From the IMG/VR virus record IMGVR_UViG_3300046459_000078, positions 1 to 42,498 of that record: a stretch of DNA of 42,498 nt, one strand, 5' to 3'. Origin of the DNA: a virus. Shown here one piece after another: positions 27,884 through 36,191 of this stretch. Within the stretch, counting starts at the first letter, position 1. The number at the start of each line of letters is the position of its first letter. A program made the position numbers and the translations under genes. The notes beneath the pieces were generated by a model. That model did not search any database and was not told where the DNA came from. It saw only the letters and a program-made list of their open reading frames with translations.

Positions 27884-28069
27884 ATGAACCTTTCCGAACG
27901 TATTGGCAACCTCATCACCGCTGAGCTCCTTCAGTGTCTCGATGAGTTGCATCCCCTGTGCCTCCCCGACCCTAAAGATTCCCTAGCGGAACTCTGGATC
28001 AAAGTTGGTGAGCGCCGTCTAATCGAAACCCTGCACGCGAAGTACGCAGAGGTGAACGACCCCTCCTGA
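27884..28069 (+). CDS. Small late protein, 61 aa, unknown
   Basis: The first gene after promoter P5. A helical protein (MNLSERIGNLITAELLQCLD...) with Pro-containing turns. It lies where T7 has small virion genes 6.7/7.3, but I see no sequence match. The ribosome site is weak. Confidence 0.6.
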   Translation: MNLSERIGNLITAELLQCLDELHPLCLPDPKDSLAELWIKVGERRLIETLHAKYAEVNDPS

Positions 28070-28082
28070 GGTAATCCCCACC

Positions 28083-28283
28083 ATGTGCAGCGCCCCCAGC
28101 GCCCCGAAGCAGCAGACTGTGGCACCCGCCCAGACCCCGGCTCCGATGGCCAACCCAGAGAACACCGCAAGCACCAACACTGCAGGTGGTCAACGGGCTG
28201 CCTCAACGGGCCGTAACGCTCTCCGTATCGACCTCGCTACACCCGCAGCATCGGCTGCATCTGGCCTGACGATTCCGAAGTAA
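28083..28283 (+). CDS. Small virion-type protein, 66 aa, Pro/Ala-rich
   Basis: Starts MCSAPSAPKQQTVAP, Pro/Ala/Thr-rich, and ends RNALRIDL...ASGLTIPK. The pattern of a low-complexity body with a short conserved tail recalls T7 gp7.3 and similar small tail/head proteins just upstream of the portal. It overlaps the portal ATG by one base. Confidence 0.6.
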   Translation: MCSAPSAPKQQTVAPAQTPAPMANPENTASTNTAGGQRAASTGRNALRIDLATPAASAASGLTIPK

Positions 28284-29848
28284 TGGGTGACGTTACCGCC
28301 AGTCTCAAGGCGCGGTATGACAAGCTCAGCACTGACCGCCTTACGTTCTTGGAGCGTAGCCGGGACTGTGCGAAGCTGACCATCCCAACCTTACTCCCCC
28401 CGGAGGGCTCCACTAGCTCCACCAAGTTCCCTACCCCGTACCAGTCCTTTGGTGCCCGTGCGGTGAACAACTTGGCAGCTAAGCTCCTCCTAGCACTACT
28501 CCCCCCGAACTCTCCCTTCTTCCGCCTCGTGGTGGATGACGTGACCATGCAGAAGCTCACTGGCCGCCAAGATATGCGCGCCCAGATTGAGAATGCGCTG
28601 AGTGGGATGGAGCGGTCAGTCATGACCAACATCGAAACAAGCACTATCCGCACCTCTGCATTCGAGGGCATCAAGCTGCTCCTCGTTACGGGCAACGTGC
28701 TGTTCTTCTTGGCCCCCACAGGCGGCATGAAGACCTTCCGCTTGGACCGTTACGTGGTCAAGCGGGACCCTATGGGCAACGTCCTGGAACACATCACGAA
28801 AGAGTGTGTGTCCCCGATGGAGCTCCCTGAGGGTATCCGTGAGTCCGTACTGGCGAACAAGAAGGCTGATGACAACGAGGACGTGGTGGATGTCTACACC
28901 AGCGTGAAGCGCACCCCGAAGAACTGGGAGGTCTATCAAGAAGCCAATGGCATCGAGATTCCCGGTACGCGTGGCTCGTATCCGCTGGGTAAGTCCCCGT
29001 GGATTCCCCTCCGCTTCATCGCAGTCGATGGCGAAGACTATGGCCGCAGCTTTGTGGAAGAGTACCTGGGTGACATCAAGTCCCTCAATGCTCTCCGTAA
29101 GGCCATCGTTCAGGGCTCCGCTGCTGCAGCCAAGGTCCTCTTCCTGGTCAAGCCTAACTCCACCACCAAGCTCCGCGTACTCACTGAGAGCGAGTCAGGT
29201 GCGGTGAAGGAAGGCAACGCTGAAGATGTGACCGTACTGCAGATGCAGAAGCAGGCTGACTTCGCTATTGCCAAGCAGACGTGCGACACGATTACCCAAG
29301 AGCTTAGCTTTGCCTTCCTCCTGAACACCGCCATCCAGCGCAATGGTGAGCGAGTGACAGCCGAGGAAATCCGATACATGGCTAACGAACTGGAAAGCTC
29401 ACTGGGCGGTGTCTACTCGACACTGAGCCAAGAGTTCCAGTTGCCCCTCGTACAGCGAGTGATGTTCCAGATGGAGAAGCAGGGGAAGCTCCCTGTGCTG
29501 CCTGAAGGAACCGTTAAGCCTGCCATCACAACTGGCATTGAGGCTATCGGACGCGGCAATGACCTCACGAAGCTCCAGCAGTTCATGACCTCCCTTGAGC
29601 AACTTGGTCCGCAAGTTGCACCCACCTACGTCAACATGGGTGACCTTATCAAGCGCACCGGGGCATCTCTGGGCATCGACATGAACGGCCTGATTAAGAC
29701 CGACGAGCAGATTGCAGCAGCAGAGCAACAGGCTCAGATGCAGAACATGCTTCAGACATTGGGACCCAACGCTGTGAACCAGATGGGCGGTCTCGCTAAA
29801 CAACACATGCAGGGTCAACAAGCGGCCCCCGCACCACAAGGACAGTAA
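28283..29848 (+). CDS. Portal protein, head-tail connector (T7 gp8-like)
   Basis: A 521-aa protein, against 536 in T7. It matches the podovirus head-to-tail connector family along its length (LARYDKL-type start, PYQSFGARAVNNLAAKLLLALLPPN, FIAVDGEDYGRSFVEEYLGD, GERVTAEEIRYMANELE). It forms the dodecameric portal through which DNA is packaged and ejected. The C-terminus is Gln-rich. A 52-aa frame and the scaffold gene follow directly. Confidence 0.93.
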   Translation: MGDVTASLKARYDKLSTDRLTFLERSRDCAKLTIPTLLPPEGSTSSTKFPTPYQSFGARAVNNLAAKLLLALLPPNSPFFRLVVDDVTMQKLTGRQDMRAQIENALSGMERSVMTNIETSTIRTSAFEGIKLLLVTGNVLFFLAPTGGMKTFRLDRYVVKRDPMGNVLEHITKECVSPMELPEGIRESVLANKKADDNEDVVDVYTSVKRTPKNWEVYQEANGIEIPGTRGSYPLGKSPWIPLRFIAVDGEDYGRSFVEEYLGDIKSLNALRKAIVQGSAAAAKVLFLVKPNSTTKLRVLTESESGAVKEGNAEDVTVLQMQKQADFAIAKQTCDTITQELSFAFLLNTAIQRNGERVTAEEIRYMANELESSLGGVYSTLSQEFQLPLVQRVMFQMEKQGKLPVLPEGTVKPAITTGIEAIGRGNDLTKLQQFMTSLEQLGPQVAPTYVNMGDLIKRTGASLGIDMNGLIKTDEQIAAAEQQAQMQNMLQTLGPNAVNQMGGLAKQHMQGQQAAPAPQGQ

Positions 29849-29849
29849 C

Positions 29850-30008
29850 ATGGCAGACGCAATTCCCCTCGGCAGTGAACCGCAGGCTCCCGTAGAGCCG
29901 CCCCCGAAGAAGGCCAAGGCTCCGGCTAAGGTCCTCGAAGATGGCTTCTCGATTCCTGAAGGCGCAGTTCAGTTGGACTCGCACGAAGCCTACCGGGTGG
30001 ACAATTAA
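29850..30008 (+). CDS. Small protein, 52 aa, between portal and scaffold
   Basis: ATG 29850 follows the portal TAA by one base; CACAAGGACAG provides a ribosome site. The product is Pro/Lys-rich at first (EPPPKKAKAPAKVLEDGF) and ends with an acidic tail. TAA 30006-30008 overlaps the scaffold ATG. Unknown role, perhaps a head-assembly accessory. Confidence 0.6.
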   Translation: MADAIPLGSEPQAPVEPPPKKAKAPAKVLEDGFSIPEGAVQLDSHEAYRVDN

Positions 30009-30814
30009 TGGCTGAGAACGCAGCAGCAACCGCAGCCACGGAAGGCCAACCGGCACCGGGGACCCCCGAGTACGATGCAGCGATGGCAGCGAAGTACGAT
30101 GCAGCCACGGGCAATGCTCCGCAAGCAGAAGCCACGCAGCGCCCCGCTCACGTTCCCGAGAAGTTCTGGAACCCTGAGACTGGTGCAGTAGACACCGAAG
30201 CGTGGGCGCGCTCGTACACCGAACTGGAACAGAAGCAATCGCAGGGTAAGCCCGTTGAGGCAAACACTGCAGTTGAGCCGCAGGCCGGTACGGATGCTGC
30301 CGCTGCAGAACTGGAATCGAAGGGCCTGAACCTCGCTGACTTCAGTACGGAGTTCGCTCAGGCAGGCAACCTCTCGGATGCCTCGTACCAGAAGCTCGAA
30401 GCCGCTGGCATCCCGAAGCCGATGGTGGACGCGTATATCGCTGGTCAGCAAGCTCTGGCCACGCAAGTCCGCGCACAGGGCCTCGAAGCCGCAGGTGGTG
30501 AGGAACAGTTCAACGCTATGGCAGCATGGGCGAAGAACGGCCTGACTGCTGGTGAACTCGATGCCTACAACCAAGCGGTCACCACGGGTTCTGTGGATCA
30601 AGCCAAGCTGGCCATCAGCGGTCTTCGTGCCCGCTATGAGGCAGCCAATGGCCGCGAACCGCAACTCCTTGGCGGTGGCAATGCCAACGCTGGGAATGCT
30701 GGCTATGGCTCCACGGCTGAGATGGTGCGTGATATGTCGGACCCGCGTTACTCGAAGGATGAAGCCTTCCGCAAACAAGTGGAAGCCAAACTCTCCCGCA
30801 CTACGGCCTTCTAA
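30008..30814 (+). CDS. Scaffolding protein (T7 gp9-like)
   Basis: A 268-aa protein, against 307 in T7, acidic and Ala/Gln/Glu-rich, with PEKFWNPETGAVDTEAWARSY near the N-terminus and a basic, helical C-terminus (DEAFRKQVEAKLSRTTAF). This composition and its place between portal and capsid fit the internal scaffold, which guides capsid assembly and then leaves the prohead. Confidence 0.85.
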   Translation: MAENAAATAATEGQPAPGTPEYDAAMAAKYDAATGNAPQAEATQRPAHVPEKFWNPETGAVDTEAWARSYTELEQKQSQGKPVEANTAVEPQAGTDAAAAELESKGLNLADFSTEFAQAGNLSDASYQKLEAAGIPKPMVDAYIAGQQALATQVRAQGLEAAGGEEQFNAMAAWAKNGLTAGELDAYNQAVTTGSVDQAKLAISGLRARYEAANGREPQLLGGGNANAGNAGYGSTAEMVRDMSDPRYSKDEAFRKQVEAKLSRTTAF

Positions 30815-30815
30815 C

Positions 30816-31067
30816 ATGCCATCTCTGGATGCCAATAAGGGCTCCTCGGTGAACGCTTCTGGAACCAAGATTGCTGCTGCTGTTGCACTCGGCAGTGGCA
30901 AGTTGGATACCACGAAGGCGGTCAACGATGCCCATACCTTTGTTCCTCATGGGAACCTCAGAATCAACGTCAAGACGGCCATTGCAATGGGCCTCCTGGC
31001 GCGCAACGCAAGTGACACATTGGTTGAACTGAATCCGGTCCAGCCTGCAACCCGCACGAATCCGTAA
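30816..31067 (+). CDS. Small protein, 83 aa, between scaffold and capsid
   Basis: ATG 30816 directly after the scaffold stop; the longer frame upstream is within the scaffold gene. Gly/Ser/Ala-rich (DANKGSSVNASGTKIAAAVALG) with a central HTFVPHGNLRINVKTAIAMG. It has no known match by eye. Its place suggests a head protein such as a decoration or assembly factor, but that is only context. Confidence 0.6.
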   Translation: MPSLDANKGSSVNASGTKIAAAVALGSGKLDTTKAVNDAHTFVPHGNLRINVKTAIAMGLLARNASDTLVELNPVQPATRTNP

Positions 31068-31224
31068 TACCGCATCACCCATCTCTAAGCATTCCACGCA
31101 AGGAACACTTGGCCTTCCCGAGGGAAGATAACCATGCACACGTCCACGCCTAAGTCTGCTCTGAAGTGAACCCTCCAAGGCCACCCTCTGGCCGCTCTTT
31201 CATTTCATTCTGGATTTATCTCAA
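31068..31224 (+). other. Capsid gene leader with hairpins
   Basis: 157 nt without a supported gene. It holds CTTCCC-GA-GGGAAG (near 31112-31127) and GGCCA-CCCTC-TGGCC (31179-31193) followed by GCTCTTTCATTTC, a weak terminator-like stem. No phage promoter copy is present. These stems may be processing sites that protect capsid mRNA. Confidence 0.45.
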
Positions 31225-32166
31225 ATGGCAAACGCAACAGTCCTGGCCGGTGGTCAGATTAACGGTGCAGGCGCAACTGATGCCCTGTTCCTCAAGGTCT
31301 ATGGCGGTGAAGTTCTCACGGCATTCGACCAAAACAACGTGGTCATGCCCCTCCACACGGTTCGTACCATCAGCTCGGGCAAGTCGGCTCAGTTCCCGGC
31401 AACGTGGCGCGTCACGGGTGGCTACCACACCCCGGGTACGGAAATCGTTGGTCAGACGTCCAACCTGAACGAACGCAACATCGTCATTGATGACCTCTTG
31501 GTCTCTTCGGTGTTCATTGCTGACATCGATGAAGCGAAGTCGCACTTCGATTACCGCTCGGTCTACTCGCAGGAAACGGGCCGCTTCTTGGCAGCGAACT
31601 GGGACAAGAACGTGATGCAGGTTATGGCTCTCGCAGCCCGTGCTTCGGCTACGGTTACGGGTGCTGTGGGCGGCACGGTTCTCACCTCGGCTACCACGCT
31701 GTACAAGACCTCGGCAACGGACCTCGCTGCTGGTATCTACGCTGCAGTTCAAGCGATGGACGAGAAGGACATCCCCTCGACCTCGGAACGTAGCGCGCTG
31801 GTTCGTCCGGCTCAGTACTACCTCCTGGCTCAATCGACCGCACTGGTGAACCGTGACTGGGCAGAAGGCAATGGTAACTACGGCACGGGCAAGATTCTGA
31901 AGATTGGTGGTGCAACCATCGTCAAGACGAACCACGTCCCGAGCACGGTTGTCAACACGGGCCCGACCGCGTACCAAGGTGACTTCACGAAGACGGCTGC
32001 AATCGTCACGACGAAGGAAGCAGTGGGCACGGTGAAGCTGCTGGACCTGAGCATGCGGATGTCGTATGACGAGCGCCGCTTGGGCACGCTGATTGTGTCC
32101 AAGTATGCCGTTGGTCACGGAATTTTGCGGCCCGAGTGCTCGGTCGAACTGGCTACGACCACGTAA
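31225..32166 (+). CDS. Major capsid protein (T7 gp10-like)
   Basis: A 313-aa protein, against 345 for T7 gp10A. It shows the podovirus HK97-fold capsid pattern: TDALFLKVYGGEVLTAFD, then SGKSAQFPATWRV, DDLLVSSVFIADIDEA, and a C-terminal HGILRPECSVELATT. It follows the scaffold and precedes a strong terminator, as in T7. I see no slippery site and extended frame like the T7 10B frameshift. Confidence 0.93.
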   Translation: MANATVLAGGQINGAGATDALFLKVYGGEVLTAFDQNNVVMPLHTVRTISSGKSAQFPATWRVTGGYHTPGTEIVGQTSNLNERNIVIDDLLVSSVFIADIDEAKSHFDYRSVYSQETGRFLAANWDKNVMQVMALAARASATVTGAVGGTVLTSATTLYKTSATDLAAGIYAAVQAMDEKDIPSTSERSALVRPAQYYLLAQSTALVNRDWAEGNGNYGTGKILKIGGATIVKTNHVPSTVVNTGPTAYQGDFTKTAAIVTTKEAVGTVKLLDLSMRMSYDERRLGTLIVSKYAVGHGILRPECSVELATTT

Positions 32167-32183
32167 TACACAGTAGTACCCAT

Positions 32184-32222
32184 AGGGGGATTCTCTTTTA
32201 ACCAAGAGGGTCCCCCTTTTTT
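32184..32222 (+). terminator. Strong intrinsic terminator after the capsid gene (Tphi-like)
   Basis: AGGGGGATTCTCTT (32184-32197) pairs with AAGAGGGTCCCCCT (32204-32217), a 14-bp stem with two wobbles and a 6-nt loop, followed by Ts to 32222. It holds the position of T7 Tphi and would reduce transcription of tail genes relative to capsid. Confidence 0.92.
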
Positions 32223-32246
32223 CGTCTTTTCACAGAGGATTCCCCT

Positions 32247-32846
32247 ATGGCTTCGGCCCTCATGACCGAACTCGAAGCGGTCAATATGTGTCTCGCTGCT
32301 ATTGGCGAGTCCCCCGTTAATACCTTATCCAACACCGGCCTCGCTGATGTAGCCAGCGCGCGCGCCAAGCTCCTCGAATTCAGTCGCACAGTCCAATCCA
32401 CGGGCTGGGCCTTCAACACCGAAGAACAGTACCCACTCACACGGGCATCTGACAACACCATCACGGCCCCCACGAACGCCCTCAAGGTCTCCTTGGACCG
32501 CAGCGTAACGAGCGCACAGGTGGCCCTCCGAGGCCAGAAGCTCTACGACAAGGCCAACCACACGTACATCTTCACGCAGGACCTCAAGGCCACCGTGGTC
32601 TTCTTCCTTGACTGGGATGAGCTCCCGCAGACTGCCCGCCAGTACATCGCTATCTGTGCCTCCCGGTCCTTCCAAGGGAACAACCTGAGTTCCGATACGC
32701 TGGACAGGTTGACCGAGGATGACGAAGTGAAGGCCCTCATCGCTCTCAAGGATGCTGAAGGGGACGATGGGGCCTACAACATGTTCACCGACAGCTTCAG
32801 CGTAGCCAACGCGTGGATGCGCCCCGGTTCCGGTGAAGTGTTCTAA
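32247..32846 (+). CDS. Tail tubular protein A (T7 gp11-like)
   Basis: A 199-aa protein, against 196 in T7. The start MASALMTELEAVNMCLAAIGE and the internal GWAFNTE segment are typical of the family. It forms the gatekeeper ring below the portal. GAGGATTCCCCT provides the ribosome site. It is directly followed by tail tube B with no gap. Confidence 0.9.
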   Translation: MASALMTELEAVNMCLAAIGESPVNTLSNTGLADVASARAKLLEFSRTVQSTGWAFNTEEQYPLTRASDNTITAPTNALKVSLDRSVTSAQVALRGQKLYDKANHTYIFTQDLKATVVFFLDWDELPQTARQYIAICASRSFQGNNLSSDTLDRLTEDDEVKALIALKDAEGDDGAYNMFTDSFSVANAWMRPGSGEVF

Positions 32847-35165
32847 ATGACCCTCATCAACAAGAGCATCCCCAGCCTGTTCAATGGAGTCAGCCAGCAG
32901 CCCGCTACTCTGCGCCACGACACCCAGGCTGAACTTAGCGAGAACGCCTACCCCACGATTGCCACTGGTCTCCGTAAGCGGCCCCCGCTGACCTACTTGG
33001 CTCTCCTCTCCCGGGACACCATCACCAACGCAGCGGTCCACATCATCAACCGTTCGGTCACTGAGCGGTACGCAGTGTTCGTCCGAAGTGGTGTCCTGCA
33101 GGTCTTCAGCCTCATCGATGGCACCCCACGGACTGTCACGTACCCAGCAGGCCTCGGCTACCTCACCTCAGCGAGTCCCTCTACGGACTTCAGCTTTGTC
33201 ACCGTAGCGGACTACACCTTCATCCTGAACAAGAACACGAAGGTGGCCCAGCAGACAGCGAGCGCCTCCAATGCGGCCAACGTGGCCTACTTCGCCATCG
33301 TCCTATCAGAGCCAAGCATCCTGTACTCGGTGAGCGTGGATGGGCATTCGGTCAGTTATGGGACCCCATCGACCTCCGATAGCACCACCGTGATTGCTTC
33401 CACTCTGGCATCCCAACTGGCTACGGCTCTGGGCGCTGGGTACTCGGTGTTCGTGCTCCCGAACTCTTCCATCATCAAGGCACAGCGGCTGGATGGTGCA
33501 GCACTCACGCAGGCCAGTTGCTCGGATGGGTACGCCAACACGGCCACCCTGAATATGACCAAGGCCGTGAGTTCCTACAGCAAGCTGCCCCCGACCTTCG
33601 AGCCCGGGTACACCATCGAAATCACTGGTGACCCCACAGGTGGAACTAGCACCTACTATGTAGTCTGGAACGGGAACTCATGGGTGGAGACCGTGAAGCC
33701 CGGACTGAAGAACACCATCGACCCCGGTACGATGCCTTGGAAGCTCATCAGGCAATCCGATGGCACCTTCCTGTTCACCTATGTGGACTGGGCAGCACGA
33801 CAGGTAGGGGACGATACGAGCAACCCCCCGGCCTCCTTCATCGGGCGAACCATCGCGGACATCTACTACTACCGTGGGCGCCTTGGCTTCCTCTCGGATG
33901 AGAACGTGTGTCTGTCCCGCTCGGGGGAGTACTACAACTTCTGGGCCAAGACGGCCACAGCAGTCCTCGATACGGACCCCATCGACACCAACGTGGGAAC
34001 CAACCGGGTGTCCATCCTGAAGTATGCGGTGCCGTTCGATAAGAGCCTACTGCTGTTCTCGGACCAGACCCAGTTCCAGCTCTCCGGTGGTCAGGAACTC
34101 CTCAGCCCCAAGACGGTGAAGGCAGACGTAGCCACGGAGTTTGACAGTGGCACCAATGCGCGCCCCGTAGGGATTGGGCAGGCGGTGTACTTCGGGGTCA
34201 CCCAAGCGCAGCACACGGGGCTCCGTGAGTACTACGTGGATGCCACCACGCTGACCAATGACGCAACCGATACGACAGCGCATGTGCCCACGTATCTGCC
34301 CTATGGCCTCTACCGGATGGCCGCAAGCTCATCTGAGGATGTCATCTTCGCCCTCTTCACGGGGGAGCCGAGTTCGGTCTACGTCTACAAGTTCTTCTGG
34401 TCGGGAACCACCAAGTCCCAGTCGGCATGGCAGAAGTTCACCTTCGCTGCTGATACGCAAGTCCTCGGGGCTGAGTTCATCAACAACAAGTGCTACTTCG
34501 TGGTGAACCGCAGCGATGGCACCTACCTTGAAGTGATGGACCTGCAGCCGGACCTGAACGCAAGTGGCATGGGCTTCGATGTCCTGCTGGACCACCGCGT
34601 GGAAGTCACTGGGGTGTATGACGCAGGGAACAAGGTAACCAACTTCACGCTGCCCTACGCTGCCCAAGCAACCGGCCATTCGCTGGTCCTCGGGGCAGCC
34701 TTCAGTGGTCAGGTGGGGAAGATTCTGCCCTACACCGTGAGCTCCACCTATGTCATCTCGGTGCCCGGCCGGTACGATGCACACCCGGTGTTCTTCGGTC
34801 AGAACTACAAGATGACCTACAGGTTCTCCCAGCAGTACGTGAAGGACCAGAATCAGGTGGCCCTCACGAACGGGAAGCTCAAGCTCCGCAGGTTCTACAT
34901 CGACTACCGGGACAGCGGCTACTTCACGGTTGAGGTCCAGCCCCAGGCCCGGGACACGTACACCTACAAGTTCACCGGGAAGTCCCTCGGTGTCTCCTCG
35001 GCCACCCTCGGCCTCCCATCGATTCGCTCAGGGACCTACACGTTCCCCGTGCTGACCTCTAACGAGGGGGTGCGTATCGACATCATCAACGATTCGTACC
35101 TCCCTTCAAGCTTCCAATCCGCTGGCTGGGATGCGGAGTTCGTCACCTTCGGGAGGCGCATGTGA
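32847..35165 (+). CDS. Tail tubular protein B (T7 gp12-like)
   Basis: A 772-aa protein, against 794 in T7. The N-terminus INKSIPSLFNGVSQQPATLR is diagnostic of this nozzle protein family; later parts are beta-rich (GRLGFLSDENVCLSRSGEYY). It forms the tail nozzle to which the fiber attaches. Its stop (TGA 35163-35165) overlaps the next gene's GTG start. Confidence 0.93.
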   Translation: MTLINKSIPSLFNGVSQQPATLRHDTQAELSENAYPTIATGLRKRPPLTYLALLSRDTITNAAVHIINRSVTERYAVFVRSGVLQVFSLIDGTPRTVTYPAGLGYLTSASPSTDFSFVTVADYTFILNKNTKVAQQTASASNAANVAYFAIVLSEPSILYSVSVDGHSVSYGTPSTSDSTTVIASTLASQLATALGAGYSVFVLPNSSIIKAQRLDGAALTQASCSDGYANTATLNMTKAVSSYSKLPPTFEPGYTIEITGDPTGGTSTYYVVWNGNSWVETVKPGLKNTIDPGTMPWKLIRQSDGTFLFTYVDWAARQVGDDTSNPPASFIGRTIADIYYYRGRLGFLSDENVCLSRSGEYYNFWAKTATAVLDTDPIDTNVGTNRVSILKYAVPFDKSLLLFSDQTQFQLSGGQELLSPKTVKADVATEFDSGTNARPVGIGQAVYFGVTQAQHTGLREYYVDATTLTNDATDTTAHVPTYLPYGLYRMAASSSEDVIFALFTGEPSSVYVYKFFWSGTTKSQSAWQKFTFAADTQVLGAEFINNKCYFVVNRSDGTYLEVMDLQPDLNASGMGFDVLLDHRVEVTGVYDAGNKVTNFTLPYAAQATGHSLVLGAAFSGQVGKILPYTVSSTYVISVPGRYDAHPVFFGQNYKMTYRFSQQYVKDQNQVALTNGKLKLRRFYIDYRDSGYFTVEVQPQARDTYTYKFTGKSLGVSSATLGLPSIRSGTYTFPVLTSNEGVRIDIINDSYLPSSFQSAGWDAEFVTFGRRM

Positions 35166-35617
35166 TTGTCCGACCCGCAACAGCGGCTGACTGCATCCGA
35201 CTCTTCCCGCTCCTCCGTGAGGGGGACCGTAGGGAGATTGCTTTGGCAACCGGGGATTCCACAGTGAAGGTGCTGCTGGATTCCCTGAAGGTATCCGAGG
35301 AAGCATGGGTGGCTGAAGGGGACGATGGGGCACTGCTGGGCATCTATGGGGTAGCCAATGTGAACGGCATGGGCGGTCCTTGGATGCTCGCCACCCCGGA
35401 GGTCTACAGGTACTCCAAGGCCCTCGTTAAGGACGGCAGGGAGTGGGTTAAGGGCCTGCTCCTCCGATACCCGATGTTGTTCAATTTTGTCCACGCGGAG
35501 AACACCAAGTCAATCGCTTGGCTCCGCAAGCTGGGCTTCACGATTGGCGAACTGGTTCCCGAGTTTGGGGCTGGCAAAGCCCCCTTCTACTTCTTCCATC
35601 AGAGTCCCCATGTGTGA
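35162..35617 (+). CDS. T7 gp13-position protein with GNAT acetyltransferase-like fold
   Basis: A 151-aa protein. IVRPATAADCIRLFPLLREG at the start and NFVHAENTKSIAWLRKLGFT near the end are the classic start and C-terminal motif of GNAT acetyltransferases. T7 gp13 and relatives at this place carry a similar fold and help virion core assembly; whether acetylation occurs is unknown. GTG 35162 overlaps the gp12 stop (GTGA). Its own stop lies within the start of the next gene. Confidence 0.75.
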   Translation: MIVRPATAADCIRLFPLLREGDRREIALATGDSTVKVLLDSLKVSEEAWVAEGDDGALLGIYGVANVNGMGGPWMLATPEVYRYSKALVKDGREWVKGLLLRYPMLFNFVHAENTKSIAWLRKLGFTIGELVPEFGAGKAPFYFFHQSPHV

Positions 35618-36167
35618 ACCAGTCACCATCTCGGCAACCACGCTGGCCATCGCATCCGCAGCTACCGCAGCAGCGGGCTCGGTGGCTTCCTACGTGGCCC
35701 AATCCCAGAGCGCAAGTCGCCAGTCCGCAGCAGCACAGTCGGCCTACGATTCCAGCGTCAATCAAATCAGGAACCAGCAGGTAGAGGATAGCCAAGCGGC
35801 ATCCGCACAGATGTCCGAGCGAGCTCGACAGGCACTGGTGGAGACCTCGCATCTGCAGGCCCTCTCGAATGAGTCAGGCACCAACGGTGGCGGCTCTAAC
35901 GCCCGAGTAACCAACGAAGCAAACTTCAACGCGGGCACCGACATTGCCACGATGGAGAACACCGCGTCCTCACAGCAGCGCTCCCTTGCGGGCCAAGCTC
36001 AGGGCGCCTACTCCACCGCATCCCAGCGTATGTCCAGCATCCAGCAGCCAAGCCTCATCGGCACCGGCCTTCAGATTGCAGGGGCTGGCCTCAGTTCCGC
36101 TACGAGCCTCCAACGGGCCAACGCTATGGCATCCGGGAAGATTCCCGCGTACCAAGGCTCAACTTAA
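35610..36167 (+). CDS. Internal virion protein B (T7 gp14-like)
   Basis: A 185-aa protein, against 196 in T7. An N-terminal hydrophobic stretch (ISATTLAIASAATAAAGSVASYVA) is followed by a Gln/Ser/Ala-rich helical body. T7 gp14 inserts in the outer membrane on infection as part of the DNA channel, and the hydrophobic start fits this. ATG 35610 overlaps the previous gene by 8 nt. A longer upstream frame is only the previous gene read in another frame. Confidence 0.8.
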   Translation: MCEPVTISATTLAIASAATAAAGSVASYVAQSQSASRQSAAAQSAYDSSVNQIRNQQVEDSQAASAQMSERARQALVETSHLQALSNESGTNGGGSNARVTNEANFNAGTDIATMENTASSQQRSLAGQAQGAYSTASQRMSSIQQPSLIGTGLQIAGAGLSSATSLQRANAMASGKIPAYQGST

Positions 36168-36191
36168 CAACACCACTATCCGAGGATAGGA

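Noticed and set aside
32100-32230. Frameshifted longer capsid form like T7 10B
   Set aside because: No slippery run near the stop, and a strong terminator follows within 20 nt.
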